From Solibacillus silvestris (GTDB lineage: Bacteria; Bacillota; Bacilli; Bacillales_A; Planococcaceae), in the NCBI GenBank assembly GCA_001586195.1, contig CP014609.1, positions 594,001-658,000 of the forward strand: a DNA stretch of 64,000 nucleotides, in the 5' to 3' direction. A program made the translations under genes and the position numbers. Below the pieces are notes generated by a model that saw only the letters and a list, made by a program, of their open reading frames with translations, did no database searches and was not told the origin of the DNA. Shown piece by piece: positions 46,857 through 55,780 of the stretch (positions are counted from its first letter, which is position 1; every line of letters starts with the position of its first letter).

Positions 46857-47906
46857 ATGAAAGTTTTATTTCGCATATTAATTATTGCTACTTGTATCGG
46901 GATTATTATTTATTATTCAAATGGAGTGTCCTCTCAAACAGAATTATTGGAAGGTCCGCCGAGCATTACGAAACCGGTAGTGGAACTTGAACCTTCTATG
47001 CCGTCTGAACAGTTTCTTCCGCGGCCAGCTACCGGTATTTCTACATTAATAGGAAAAACATCGAAGGAAGTATTGGAAACATACAGTACCCCAAAACGAA
47101 TTGATCCATCAGAATATGGATATGAATGGTGGGTTTACGATACAGAGAATGGACTATTAATGGTCAGTATGAAGGGAAATCGGGTAAATCAGATTTATAC
47201 AAATAATAGCGAAATCGATATTGCACCGTTTTTAGTCGGGGAGCCACTGGACGATATATATCGTACGACAGTACTGGGGCAGGAGATAACGGTCGAAATC
47301 GGTGATAATATTTATATATTTGCAATGAATGAACAAGATTTACATGAACGTATTTTAGTAAAATATAATAATTTATATGCACAATTATACATAGATCATG
47401 AAACGAATCAATTACACAGTGTCCGTTTTCTGGATGGGGAAACACTCGTATTACATAAGCCATATGAAATGCAATTTATAGGGGAGCTATATGAAGCAAG
47501 CACGCCCTCCAGCTATATGCAAATTGACATCAATTTGGCGAATCGGAGACAATTGACGGATTTGGCAAATTCCTTGCGCGTAGAGTATGGGTTACCAAAA
47601 TTATTGCCTACAGACACGCTCGCTTCCTTGGCGGATTATAATAGTGAACATATGTTTTTGGAAATGATGGATTCTCAAATAACAAATGATGAATATGCGA
47701 TTGGAGACCAGTTGAATGAAGTACAGCAAAATTATGAGCGGCATGGTGTCAATGTTGCAACAAATTATAAAGATGCCATTGAGGTAATTCATGGCTGGAT
47801 GAACTCCAAAGAGCATCGGACATTGCTGATGGATGAGGAATTTACGCATATCGGTTCAGGAGCTTTTATGAATTACTATACTCAGCTGTATGTGAAACAA
47901 AAATGA
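46857..47906 (+). CDS. ylbC: CAP-domain protein YlbC
   Basis: A 349-aa exported protein. An N-terminal signal anchor (residues 4-22) is followed by a CAP-associated N domain (about 60-200, starting IGKTSKEVLETYSTPKRID) and a C-terminal CAP/SCP domain (about 220-345) with the HM of YNSEHMFLEMM and the EVIHGWMNSKEHRTLLM helix. The role is unknown; related CAP proteins act at the cell surface or in sporulation. GTTGGAGG precedes ATG 46857 and a terminator follows. Confidence 0.85.
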   Translation: MKVLFRILIIATCIGIIIYYSNGVSSQTELLEGPPSITKPVVELEPSMPSEQFLPRPATGISTLIGKTSKEVLETYSTPKRIDPSEYGYEWWVYDTENGLLMVSMKGNRVNQIYTNNSEIDIAPFLVGEPLDDIYRTTVLGQEITVEIGDNIYIFAMNEQDLHERILVKYNNLYAQLYIDHETNQLHSVRFLDGETLVLHKPYEMQFIGELYEASTPSSYMQIDINLANRRQLTDLANSLRVEYGLPKLLPTDTLASLADYNSEHMFLEMMDSQITNDEYAIGDQLNEVQQNYERHGVNVATNYKDAIEVIHGWMNSKEHRTLLMDEEFTHIGSGAFMNYYTQLYVKQK

Positions 47907-47921
47907 AATAAATTAAAAATT

Positions 47922-47951
47922 AAACGCTGCGAAATGTAGCGTTTTTTTTTT
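47922..47951 (+). terminator. Terminator after ylbC
   Basis: AAACGCT and AGCGTTT close a short hairpin around GCGAAATGT, followed by about nine T. Confidence 0.78.
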
Positions 47952-47982
47952 GTCTTCATAAAGTAGGGTAAGGAGTGAAACC

Positions 47983-49464
47983 GTGCAAATTGGAGAATTA
48001 ATTAAAGACTGGCCGTGCACTATGAAGGGCTCCATTAGAGTGGAAATAAAACGAGTGGAAGACGATGCGAATCTTATTTTACCTGGAGATGCTTTTATCG
48101 CCAGGAAGGGAAATAATTCGAGTGGTATTTCGTATATTGATAGCGCTTTGGAAAAGGGCGCAGCAGCAATTGTAGTAGATGATGAAAATTACTTTAATGA
48201 AGCGGATTTACCTGTACCGATTATTTGGGTACCGAACTGTTTAAGTTTTATTGCTTATGCAAGTGCAAAAATTTATAATTTCCCTGCCGAAGCATTAACC
48301 GTAATCGCAGTAACGGGAACAAACGGCAAAACAACTGTTACACATTTTATAGGACAAATTTTAAACCAGTTGGATAAGCGCGCTATGGTGATCGGGACAA
48401 ATGGTGTTTTTATCGACCGGGAAAAATGTTATCCGGAAATGGAAGCACTAACAACATTACAGGCGAAAAATATTCAATTTTTATTTAAAGAAGCAATCCG
48501 TCTTGATGTACCTTACGTTGTTCTGGAAGCTTCGTCCATTGGTCTGGAAAAGCACCGTCTGGATCATTGTGATATTGATATCGGTATTTTCTTGAATGTG
48601 ACAGAAGATCATATTGAAGACCATGGTAGTTTTGAACGCTACAAACTATCCAAACAGATTTTATCGACTTTGGCGAAAAAAAATATTATAAACAGTGATG
48701 ACAGTGTTTGTCGTTCAATCGGTTTAGCGACAAAAGGCAAGCGTATTTTTTTCGGCAAAGGGAGCCATGTCGACTACTTTTTCCAAACGCTAGTTGACGG
48801 ACCAGCATCAACGACTTGCTGTATTCAGCATAAGAAAGAGAAGCATATAGTGAACATCCCGTTAGTGGGAGACTATCAATGCAGCAATGTGCTTGCAGCG
48901 ATCAGCTGTATTGCACAACTTGATTTTCCGTTAAGTGACATCTGCAATACAATCGGAAATTTAGTATTGCCTGAAGGTCGTTTTGAGCATGTGGAAAATC
49001 AGTTAGGCTTATCGATCGTCGTCGATTATGCACATACACCGGATGCGATGAAAATGATTTTACAGACATTGAAAAAACATACAAAGCGCCGATTAATTGT
49101 CATGTTTAGTTGCGGCGGTAACCGAGACAAGGCAAAACGTCCAAAAATGGGAATGATTGCATCAATTTATGCGGATTATATTATTTTAACGACCGATAAT
49201 GCTCGTAACGAAAATCCGCAGCAGATCAATAAACAGATCCGCGAAGGCTTTTCTTCTACACAGGAGTATATTGAGTGCCTCAACCGAAAAGAAGCCATTG
49301 AGCATGCACTTAATTATGCGGAAAAAGGCGATACAATCGTACTGTTAGGTAAAGGTCATGAAAAAACACAACAAATTGGAGACAAACAAAAATACTTTTC
49401 CGATTTAGTATTTGTTCGGGAAATGATAAGACAATTGGAAAAACGTAGGTTGAACAATCATTGA
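47983..49464 (+). CDS. MurE-type Mur ligase paralogue
   Basis: A 493-aa ATP-dependent amino-acid ligase with MurE architecture: N-terminal UDP-binding domain, central ATPase with AVTGTNGKTTVTHFIG (about residue 107), the carbamylated-Lys/His region (EASSIGLEKHRLDHCD) and a C-terminal domain with VVDYAHTPDAM and FSCGGNRDKAKRP. The position that reads DNPR in DAP-adding MurE is DNAR here (TTDNARNENP), so the amino acid added is uncertain. It stands alone where B. subtilis has ylbD-ylbE, away from the division/cell-wall cluster that should follow bshC. GTG 47983 is behind AAGGAGTG. Confidence 0.8.
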   Translation: MQIGELIKDWPCTMKGSIRVEIKRVEDDANLILPGDAFIARKGNNSSGISYIDSALEKGAAAIVVDDENYFNEADLPVPIIWVPNCLSFIAYASAKIYNFPAEALTVIAVTGTNGKTTVTHFIGQILNQLDKRAMVIGTNGVFIDREKCYPEMEALTTLQAKNIQFLFKEAIRLDVPYVVLEASSIGLEKHRLDHCDIDIGIFLNVTEDHIEDHGSFERYKLSKQILSTLAKKNIINSDDSVCRSIGLATKGKRIFFGKGSHVDYFFQTLVDGPASTTCCIQHKKEKHIVNIPLVGDYQCSNVLAAISCIAQLDFPLSDICNTIGNLVLPEGRFEHVENQLGLSIVVDYAHTPDAMKMILQTLKKHTKRRLIVMFSCGGNRDKAKRPKMGMIASIYADYIILTTDNARNENPQQINKQIREGFSSTQEYIECLNRKEAIEHALNYAEKGDTIVLLGKGHEKTQQIGDKQKYFSDLVFVREMIRQLEKRRLNNH

Positions 49465-49512
49465 TTTTCCCTTCAATTCTGTTATGATAAAGTGAGATTG
49501 GAGGAATAAACA

Positions 49513-49959
49513 ATGCTCATGACTTCTGATTGGGTTTTTATTTTAGATGAGGTCGATGAATTAAATGCGATGATCCTTTCCTCTGAGCAAGCCGAAAACC
49601 TTCGTCTTGCGAAAAAGGCAGTCTACGAGGATGCGGAATTAAGCGCACAAATTATGGCCTTTCAACGATTAAAAGACCAATATGAGGATGTACAACGCTT
49701 TGGCAAATATCATCCTGATTACAATATAATTATGAAAAAAATTCGAACAGAAAAGCGTCTGATCGATATGAATGAACAAATCGCAGCACTGAAGGTCGCG
49801 GAAAATGATTTTCAGGATCTTCTCGATGAAATCAGCCTTCTCATTGGCCATTCCGTTTCGGAAGCTGTAAAAGTTCCGGTAAGCAATCCATTTTTCGCCA
49901 GCAGTTCTTCTTGTGGCAGTGGATGCGGTACAGGTGGCGGTTGTTCGTGTTCAGCTTAA
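49513..49959 (+). CDS. ricF: RicF (YlbF), Y-complex Fe-S subunit
   Basis: A 148-aa protein of the YlbF/YmcA family: a helical body (about residues 5-115) and a Cys-rich tail with four cysteines (SCGSGCGTGGGCSCSA). The tail is the part of B. subtilis RicF that helps bind [4Fe-4S] clusters in the RicA-RicF-RicT complex, which directs RNase Y processing and affects competence, biofilm and sporulation. TTGGAGG precedes ATG 49513. It pairs functionally with RNase J1 genes in the same window. Confidence 0.9.
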   Translation: MLMTSDWVFILDEVDELNAMILSSEQAENLRLAKKAVYEDAELSAQIMAFQRLKDQYEDVQRFGKYHPDYNIIMKKIRTEKRLIDMNEQIAALKVAENDFQDLLDEISLLIGHSVSEAVKVPVSNPFFASSSSCGSGCGTGGGCSCSA

Positions 49960-49966
49960 TGAAATA

Positions 49967-49998
49967 AAAAGAGCTCCCGAAAATTTCGGGAGCTTTTG
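49967..49998. terminator. Bidirectional terminator after ricF
   Basis: AGCTCCCGAAA and TTTCGGGAGCT form a perfect 11-bp stem flanked by A and T runs. On the minus strand it would end any transcript that runs from the GDPD gene through the hairpin element. Confidence 0.9.
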
Positions 49999-50015
49999 TT
50001 ATGGTTGCCGTCTAA

Positions 50016-50182
50016 GCTAAAGCGCCAACTCCTCGCACGAGGCCCCTCCGTGCAAAAGTGGTGGAACGTTTACTTTTGCGTCGGCTCTTCCAATGGCTTG
50101 GGCTCACACGATGTGAGTCATTGGAGGAATGCAACAAGGATGTGGGTGTTTTGCCCACTCGGAGTTAAACGGGCGCTTTAGC
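50016..50182. ncRNA. Structured multi-hairpin element, 167 nt, undescribed to me
   Basis: A perfect 11-bp closing stem GCTAAAGCGCC (50016-50026)/GGCGCTTTAGC (50172-50182) is extended by AACTCC/GGAGTT (50027-50032/50161-50166). Inside are CCTCG/CGAGG (50031-50042, competing for two bases), GCAAAAGT/ACTTTTGC (50052-50059/50072-50079), CTTCCAATG/CATTGGAGG (50087-50095/50119-50127) enclosing CTCAC/GTGAG (50103-50117), and GTGGG/CCCAC (50142-50158). The element is GC-rich relative to its surroundings. It lies between ricF and the GDPD gene, 6 bp past the latter's stop on the minus strand. It could be a 3'-UTR RNA, an independent RNA or a mobile palindromic repeat. Strand is undecided. Confidence 0.5.
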
Positions 50183-50188
50183 CCTTGG

Positions 50189-51097
50189 TTATTGCGATAC
50201 TTTTTGGATGAGCACTTCTGCGATATCCGGACGGTTTGTCACGATACCCATTGCTCCTTGTCGGATGACACGGTTCATTGTTACAAGATCATCAATGTCG
50301 CTGTAGATCGTCGGCACATTAAGTTCCGATAAAAACTTAACAAAGCGCGGTGAATCATAGTTGAAAACACCCTGTTTTAATGGAACGATGAACAAGTCTA
50401 CTTTTGGATGATACAAATGACCGAATTGACTTGTAAATGAAGTCATCGCCTTTTTGATGTCGCCTTCACCGGCACCAAGAGCGATGCGGTTTTGTGCATA
50501 CAGATTGAAGCGGTCGATTTGTTCGCTATAAGGACTTGTCACAATCACTTGATATTGAATATTCAATTCTTCGATTAACCGCCATAGTTTAGAAGGCATT
50601 AAACTACCTTCATATGTGTCTGGACTATCTTGGATGTTTACGATAAATAGTTTATCTGGATAAGTTTCAATTAATTGGCGTAATGTCACGGCCAGTACAT
50701 GCTGTTCTCTGTATGGGAAAGCACCTTCTAAATCTTCAAAGTTATAGCCGATATTGAGTTCTTCTAATTGTTCGAATGTAAAATCTTTAATAAAGCCAGA
50801 GCCATTAGTTGTGCGGTCTACCGTTGCATCATGAAAAGCGATAATTTCTTCATCTTTTGAAAGGCGGACACTTACTGTAAAGCCATCCACACCGATTTCC
50901 GCTGCTCGTTCAAAAGCAAGTAACGAATGTTCAGGTGCCAGACCCGCGCCTCCATGTTGTGCGATAATAATTGGACGTTCAAATTGTAATGCTTCTTTTG
51001 ATTCACGTTTTTGCGGCTTTGAAATCGCTTTTGTTCCTGCCCATGCCGCCGCACTAGCCGCCGCGATTGCTAAAGCTACTTTTGTCTTCTTACCCAT
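50189..51097 (-). CDS. GDPD-fold protein, probably catalytically inactive
   Basis: A 302-aa protein with an N-terminal membrane anchor (residues 5-22) and a glycerophosphodiester phosphodiesterase barrel. Key catalytic positions differ from the family: the HRGGAGLAPENT motif reads QHGGAGLAPEHS, the metal-binding E-x-D of the next strand reads T-V-S (DGFTVSVRLSKDE), and the later metal Glu position reads VNIQ. The FHDATVDRTTNG segment is kept. The fold seems intact but the catalytic His and metal ligands are lost, so I infer a non-catalytic or repurposed protein. AGAGGAGG precedes ATG 51097. Confidence 0.75.
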   Translation of the reverse strand: MGKKTKVALAIAAASAAAWAGTKAISKPQKRESKEALQFERPIIIAQHGGAGLAPEHSLLAFERAAEIGVDGFTVSVRLSKDEEIIAFHDATVDRTTNGSGFIKDFTFEQLEELNIGYNFEDLEGAFPYREQHVLAVTLRQLIETYPDKLFIVNIQDSPDTYEGSLMPSKLWRLIEELNIQYQVIVTSPYSEQIDRFNLYAQNRIALGAGEGDIKKAMTSFTSQFGHLYHPKVDLFIVPLKQGVFNYDSPRFVKFLSELNVPTIYSDIDDLVTMNRVIRQGAMGIVTNRPDIAEVLIQKVSQ

Positions 51098-51373
51098 TAA
51101 ATTCGTCCTCCTCTAACCGTACATTGTTTCGTTGAAAGCTATGTGCAATAAATGAGTGTAAAAAGCTTGAAATAGTATGAAGTGTATATCTCACTCTACT
51201 ATTTTCCATTATAACGGAAAAGAAGTGGAACTGTCTAAACTCTGTTGCTAACAATTTGCACATTTGGTATGCTTTTAGTGAAAAAGACGGCTTGAAACTG
51301 AGGTAATTTGAAGGAATTTGTTGCATGATTTGGCTGAATATAAATATTTTTATGAAGAAACGGGGAGTTTTCC

Positions 51374-51646
51374 ATGAATGAAAGACAAGGTTTAATTATA
51401 TACGTTCATCAATTAAAACATGCGAAGTCGTTAAGGAAGTATGGTCACGTAAATTTCATCTCCAGGAGATTAAAATATGTTGTAATTTATTGTAATCGGG
51501 ACGAGATCGAAACATTGAAAAATAAAATACAACGCCTTCCATTTGTGAAAGACGTTGTGGAATCATACCGTCCATTTGTTAAAAATGAATTTGAAAATGC
51601 AAAGCCGGATAAGGCTAAAGAATACGATTATAAAATAGGTTTATAA
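51374..51646 (+). CDS. ylbG: UPF0298 protein YlbG
   Basis: A 90-aa protein starting MNERQGLIIYVHQLKHAKSL, clearly YlbG (UPF0298). It has a ferredoxin-like alternation (RLKYVVIYCNRDEIETL, LPFVKDVVESYRP). Function unknown. ACGGGGAG precedes ATG 51374. In B. subtilis it directly follows ylbF; here the hairpin element and GDPD-like gene lie between. The 276 bp upstream show no other gene. Confidence 0.9.
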   Translation: MNERQGLIIYVHQLKHAKSLRKYGHVNFISRRLKYVVIYCNRDEIETLKNKIQRLPFVKDVVESYRPFVKNEFENAKPDKAKEYDYKIGL

Positions 51647-51654
51647 TTTTTCTT

Positions 51655-52044
51655 TTATTGCATTGGTGGTATGTATCGGTTTAATCTCAAAATACCAATT
51701 AAGTATTGATAATATTGATTTTTTTCCGAAAAAACAGATGAGTGTTTAATTTCAAGAATATTTTCTTGCTGCTTAACATCTTGAATCGTTTGTTTAAATA
51801 TCTCAATTCGCTTTGACAGTTTTTCCTCGTTATATGGAATCCCTTCGCGGCAAATATATATTGGCATGAATTTGCTTTCACCTGATGGTTTAAACGCCAC
51901 GGCTAGTGAAGCGACTGAATTGCCATCATGAGTTGCAGTGAAAATAAATGCGTTATGGAATCGATGCTCATTTGTTTTGACCAGTTCGCAAAGCTCATAT
52001 ATATCGCCATAGCCTTGACCGAGTTCGATAAATTGTTGAATCAT
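51655..52044 (-). CDS. Conserved hypothetical (DUF7147-type)
   Basis: A 129-aa soluble protein starting MIQQFIELGQGYGDIYELCE and containing PIYICREGIPYNEEKL, a pattern I recognise from an uncharacterised Bacillales family (DUF7147) that is often found beside ylbG and sometimes misnamed methylthioribose kinase. No kinase motif is present. ATG 52044 lies behind AAAGGATG; the upstream part of the frame overlaps the divergent gene. It ends nine bases past ylbG, convergent with it. Confidence 0.7.
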   Translation of the reverse strand: MIQQFIELGQGYGDIYELCELVKTNEHRFHNAFIFTATHDGNSVASLAVAFKPSGESKFMPIYICREGIPYNEEKLSKRIEIFKQTIQDVKQQENILEIKHSSVFSEKNQYYQYLIGILRLNRYIPPMQ

Positions 52045-52098
52045 TTTTTTAGCACATCCTTTCTTTATAATAGTAACATGATGCAGGAGGTCAGGCAC

Positions 52099-53508
52099 TT
52101 GAAAATTGCCGTTAGTATTTTTTCATTTTTAACGATACTAATCGGAACTATACTTTTTATGCAGTTCCAAGTTTATTCGGAGGAAGTGGATTCAGCTGAA
52201 AAAGGCTATCGTTATTCTCAGGAAATTGAAATTGTGTACCGAGACGAAAGCTTGGATATTCGTCAGCATTTTAAAAATTTACCGAATGAAGAATTGACGA
52301 TTGAATGGCCGAAAGCTTCCATCAATCCTGATTGTTTTATAGAAAATGAACATAGCTGTGCTCGACTAAGTGAAGACTCCACGAAGTTTAAAGCTGGAGA
52401 AACGAGGGCACAATCGATTTCCTATGTCATTCCATTAAAGGACGGCTTACAGTCTCGTCAGCTTATGAAAAATGTATTTGCTACATTAAAAAACGGTGAT
52501 GTTCAGTTTTCTACGGTTCATATTTCCACAGAAAAAGATGTGAAAGGACAGTGGGTAACGGGTTTGCCGTTAATCGGTGAGCAAAATTTATCACTTGTCA
52601 ACTATTCCATGTTCAGTGGGGAAGGCCCAGTGAAAGATCTGTTTTGGCAAGATGGAGACTTTGCGTTGCAAAATGAAATGGGTGCTGTCTCTATTTATTC
52701 AAGAACCCCATTGAAAGCTGCATTTTATGAAAAGCTTGAAAAAGTTAATTTTTTAAGCAATGAACATCTTGCCATCGTTAATGGAACAAATACAGATGGT
52801 ATCGATGGGTTCCGTATGATTTTTGTACCAAATGTGACAGTGGCAAAGGTGCAACAAAATGTCCTGCTTACACAACTGGAAGCAACCTATGATTTTGGTG
52901 ACAGTCCGCATTGGCTGAAAGAATTACTGGCATCCTTTTTAACGGGTACTGTATTTGGCGGCGAGAAAACAAAAGAAGTCGCTGCAACAATTACTGGCCA
53001 ATTAACGGACGGGCAACTGAAGGAGTGGCAAGAACGTTTACGGGCACTGGAAGGTAAAACGATCAGCGGAGAACTGCTCGACAAGGAGTTGTCTGAGGTA
53101 TTGGATGCTTCTACGAAATATATTTCGATGAATGCACAATCAGAAAAGTCCTATCCGTTTCTATATAATGACCCGCGTCAACTATATGTCAATTCGGAAA
53201 AGCAGCCTGCCGTTCAAGTCGTCTTAAAAGATGGTGAAGTATTGTACGGGGCAGATATACTGCTGGAATCGATCGGTTATGATGTAAGTATAGGAAAACA
53301 TGGGTATTATGTAGTGAGTGAAACACGTGAATTCAGATTTCCGAATGAACCGGGTTTTTATGTATTTAATCAGCGACGCTATGACACGGTATCTTTACCG
53401 GTTAAACAAGTTGCAGGCCAATATTTCATTGAGGAATCATGGTTGCAGCGTTTGTTTATAGTTGAAATTGAAAAAACGGAGGACCGAATTAATATTTCGG
53501 CTCCTTAA
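52099..53508 (+). CDS. Exported protein with C-terminal stalk-like domain, unrecognised
   Basis: A 469-aa protein with an N-terminal signal or anchor helix (residues 4-20) and an extracytoplasmic body. The last 100 residues (LYVNSEKQPAVQVVLKDG to INISAP) alternate short strands like the copper amine oxidase N-domain/stalk repeats found in Firmicutes surface proteins. I cannot assign the middle part. Start is TTG 52099, seven bases after CAGGAGG; an open frame reaches back to 51928 through the divergent gene. It lies between ylbG and rsmD, 39 bp before rsmD, and may share its transcript. Confidence 0.72.
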   Translation: MKIAVSIFSFLTILIGTILFMQFQVYSEEVDSAEKGYRYSQEIEIVYRDESLDIRQHFKNLPNEELTIEWPKASINPDCFIENEHSCARLSEDSTKFKAGETRAQSISYVIPLKDGLQSRQLMKNVFATLKNGDVQFSTVHISTEKDVKGQWVTGLPLIGEQNLSLVNYSMFSGEGPVKDLFWQDGDFALQNEMGAVSIYSRTPLKAAFYEKLEKVNFLSNEHLAIVNGTNTDGIDGFRMIFVPNVTVAKVQQNVLLTQLEATYDFGDSPHWLKELLASFLTGTVFGGEKTKEVAATITGQLTDGQLKEWQERLRALEGKTISGELLDKELSEVLDASTKYISMNAQSEKSYPFLYNDPRQLYVNSEKQPAVQVVLKDGEVLYGADILLESIGYDVSIGKHGYYVVSETREFRFPNEPGFYVFNQRRYDTVSLPVKQVAGQYFIEESWLQRLFIVEIEKTEDRINISAP

Positions 53509-53547
53509 AAATGTTAGATGATTTAGTAGGAAAGTTTGGTGGAAATC

Positions 53548-54600
<1,053 letters not shown>

Positions 54601-54602
<2 letters not shown>

Positions 54603-54650
54603 AAAAGAGCTTCTGTGTAAGGATTTTTCCTTACACAGAAGCTCTTTTTT
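54601..54650. terminator. Very strong bidirectional terminator after coaD
   Basis: A perfect stem of about 22 bp (AAAAAAGAGCTTCTGTGTAA start, loop TTTT, complementary arm ending CTCTTTTTT) starts right at the coaD stop. It can also end the convergent ylbJ transcript. Confidence 0.92.
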
Positions 54651-54688
54651 CATAAAGGAAATTGACGGAAGATAATAAAACCCTTCTC

Positions 54689-55621
54689 TTATAAAAACAG
54701 CAGGAAAAATAATATTGGGATGACGATACTGTAAACAATACGTATGAAAATATACGGACGAATTGCAATATTAGCAGAGCGGGCGATTACGATTACTTGC
54801 AGATGAATACTTAAACTTTGAGTCGTCAAGAATACAACTGTGAAAAAAATAAGCATGTCGCCATAGAGCTGCTGGTGGAGCAAATGTAATCCGTTCGTCA
54901 CTTCAAGAAAGCTGGCAATTCCAATTTCTAAATAGGTAGGAATTGATTCGAAAACAACTTCGACACTATGTAGAAACACTTGGTAAATCGTCGTAAAAAA
55001 AATGATTGTTGTTGCAACAATTAATATTGTCGGAGCACTTTCCTTAATACTTGACGTAAAAGGTGTCGGATCTTTTGGTGCTTTATGCACTTCTTTTGAA
55101 AGCGGAGGGCAAATTAAATATACGGCAACCAATAAAATGAATGAAAAGCTATGTAGTAAAATTAAATATTGCCAGCTGAATGTTGTAGAATTTAATAAGT
55201 CGCTTCCGACAAAGCCGAATAAAAAAAGCGGACTTGGACAATGGCAAATACCGAGCAAATAGGCAGCCTGCTGCTTTGTGATTGAATTACGTTTCACGAG
55301 TTGCGTAATTGTGGCAGCACCTGTAGGGTACCCTCCGACGGCACTAATTCCGTAAGTTTGCAAAAAAACGATAAATGGCGCACTGTTGTAAGAATGCGTC
55401 AATTTTAAAAGCCATGTTGTTAACACTAAATACGGCAGTAAATAGGGAAATAATGCTTCCATAAAAAGAGATACACCAATGTCTGCGCCTACATGTGTCA
55501 TTTCCGGAAAGAATAATAATAAACTAATTAATGTGATGCATAAAAGGATTGTCCAAATATTCTTCATCCTTTTCAATATTTTGTCATTCGCTCGTTCAAA
55601 TGCTACACTAATTGTATGCAA
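54689..55621 (-). CDS. ylbJ: Sporulation-type membrane protein YlbJ
   Basis: A 310-aa protein with eight or so hydrophobic segments. The conserved core GGYPTGAATITQLVKRNSI followed by CHCPSPLFLFGFVG matches YlbJ and related nucleoside-recognition (gate) domain proteins. YlbJ is needed for spore cortex formation in B. subtilis. It is shorter than B. subtilis YlbJ (about 400 aa), missing sequence mainly toward the C-terminus. The start is unclear: TTG 55621 and ATG 55567 both lack a well-spaced Shine-Dalgarno. Confidence 0.82.
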   Translation of the reverse strand: MHTISVAFERANDKILKRMKNIWTILLCITLISLLLFFPEMTHVGADIGVSLFMEALFPYLLPYLVLTTWLLKLTHSYNSAPFIVFLQTYGISAVGGYPTGAATITQLVKRNSITKQQAAYLLGICHCPSPLFLFGFVGSDLLNSTTFSWQYLILLHSFSFILLVAVYLICPPLSKEVHKAPKDPTPFTSSIKESAPTILIVATTIIFFTTIYQVFLHSVEVVFESIPTYLEIGIASFLEVTNGLHLLHQQLYGDMLIFFTVVFLTTQSLSIHLQVIVIARSANIAIRPYIFIRIVYSIVIPILFFLLFL

Positions 55622-55780
55622 TTGAAGATTAAATTAGTATTTCAACTAGCCGGAACATAATTTTAAAGGAACGAATTTTGACATTAAATCGTCTTTGTTA
55701 TTTGATCGCGGCTTACAAAAATTGGTCCTGATACAATTGCGCCAATGCGAAATTGATTAATTATAGAGGAGTTTAAATAC

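Noticed and set aside
49996-50181. 61-codon + strand ORF through the hairpin element
   Set aside because: No Shine-Dalgarno; its span coincides with the inverted repeats, so the open frame is more likely a by-product of the GC-rich structured sequence. It could still be called as a gene by automatic pipelines.
51928-52098. N-terminal extension of the exported protein at 52099
   Set aside because: The open frame continues upstream through the divergent DUF7147-type gene, but the strong CAGGAGG site and the signal helix place the start at TTG 52099.
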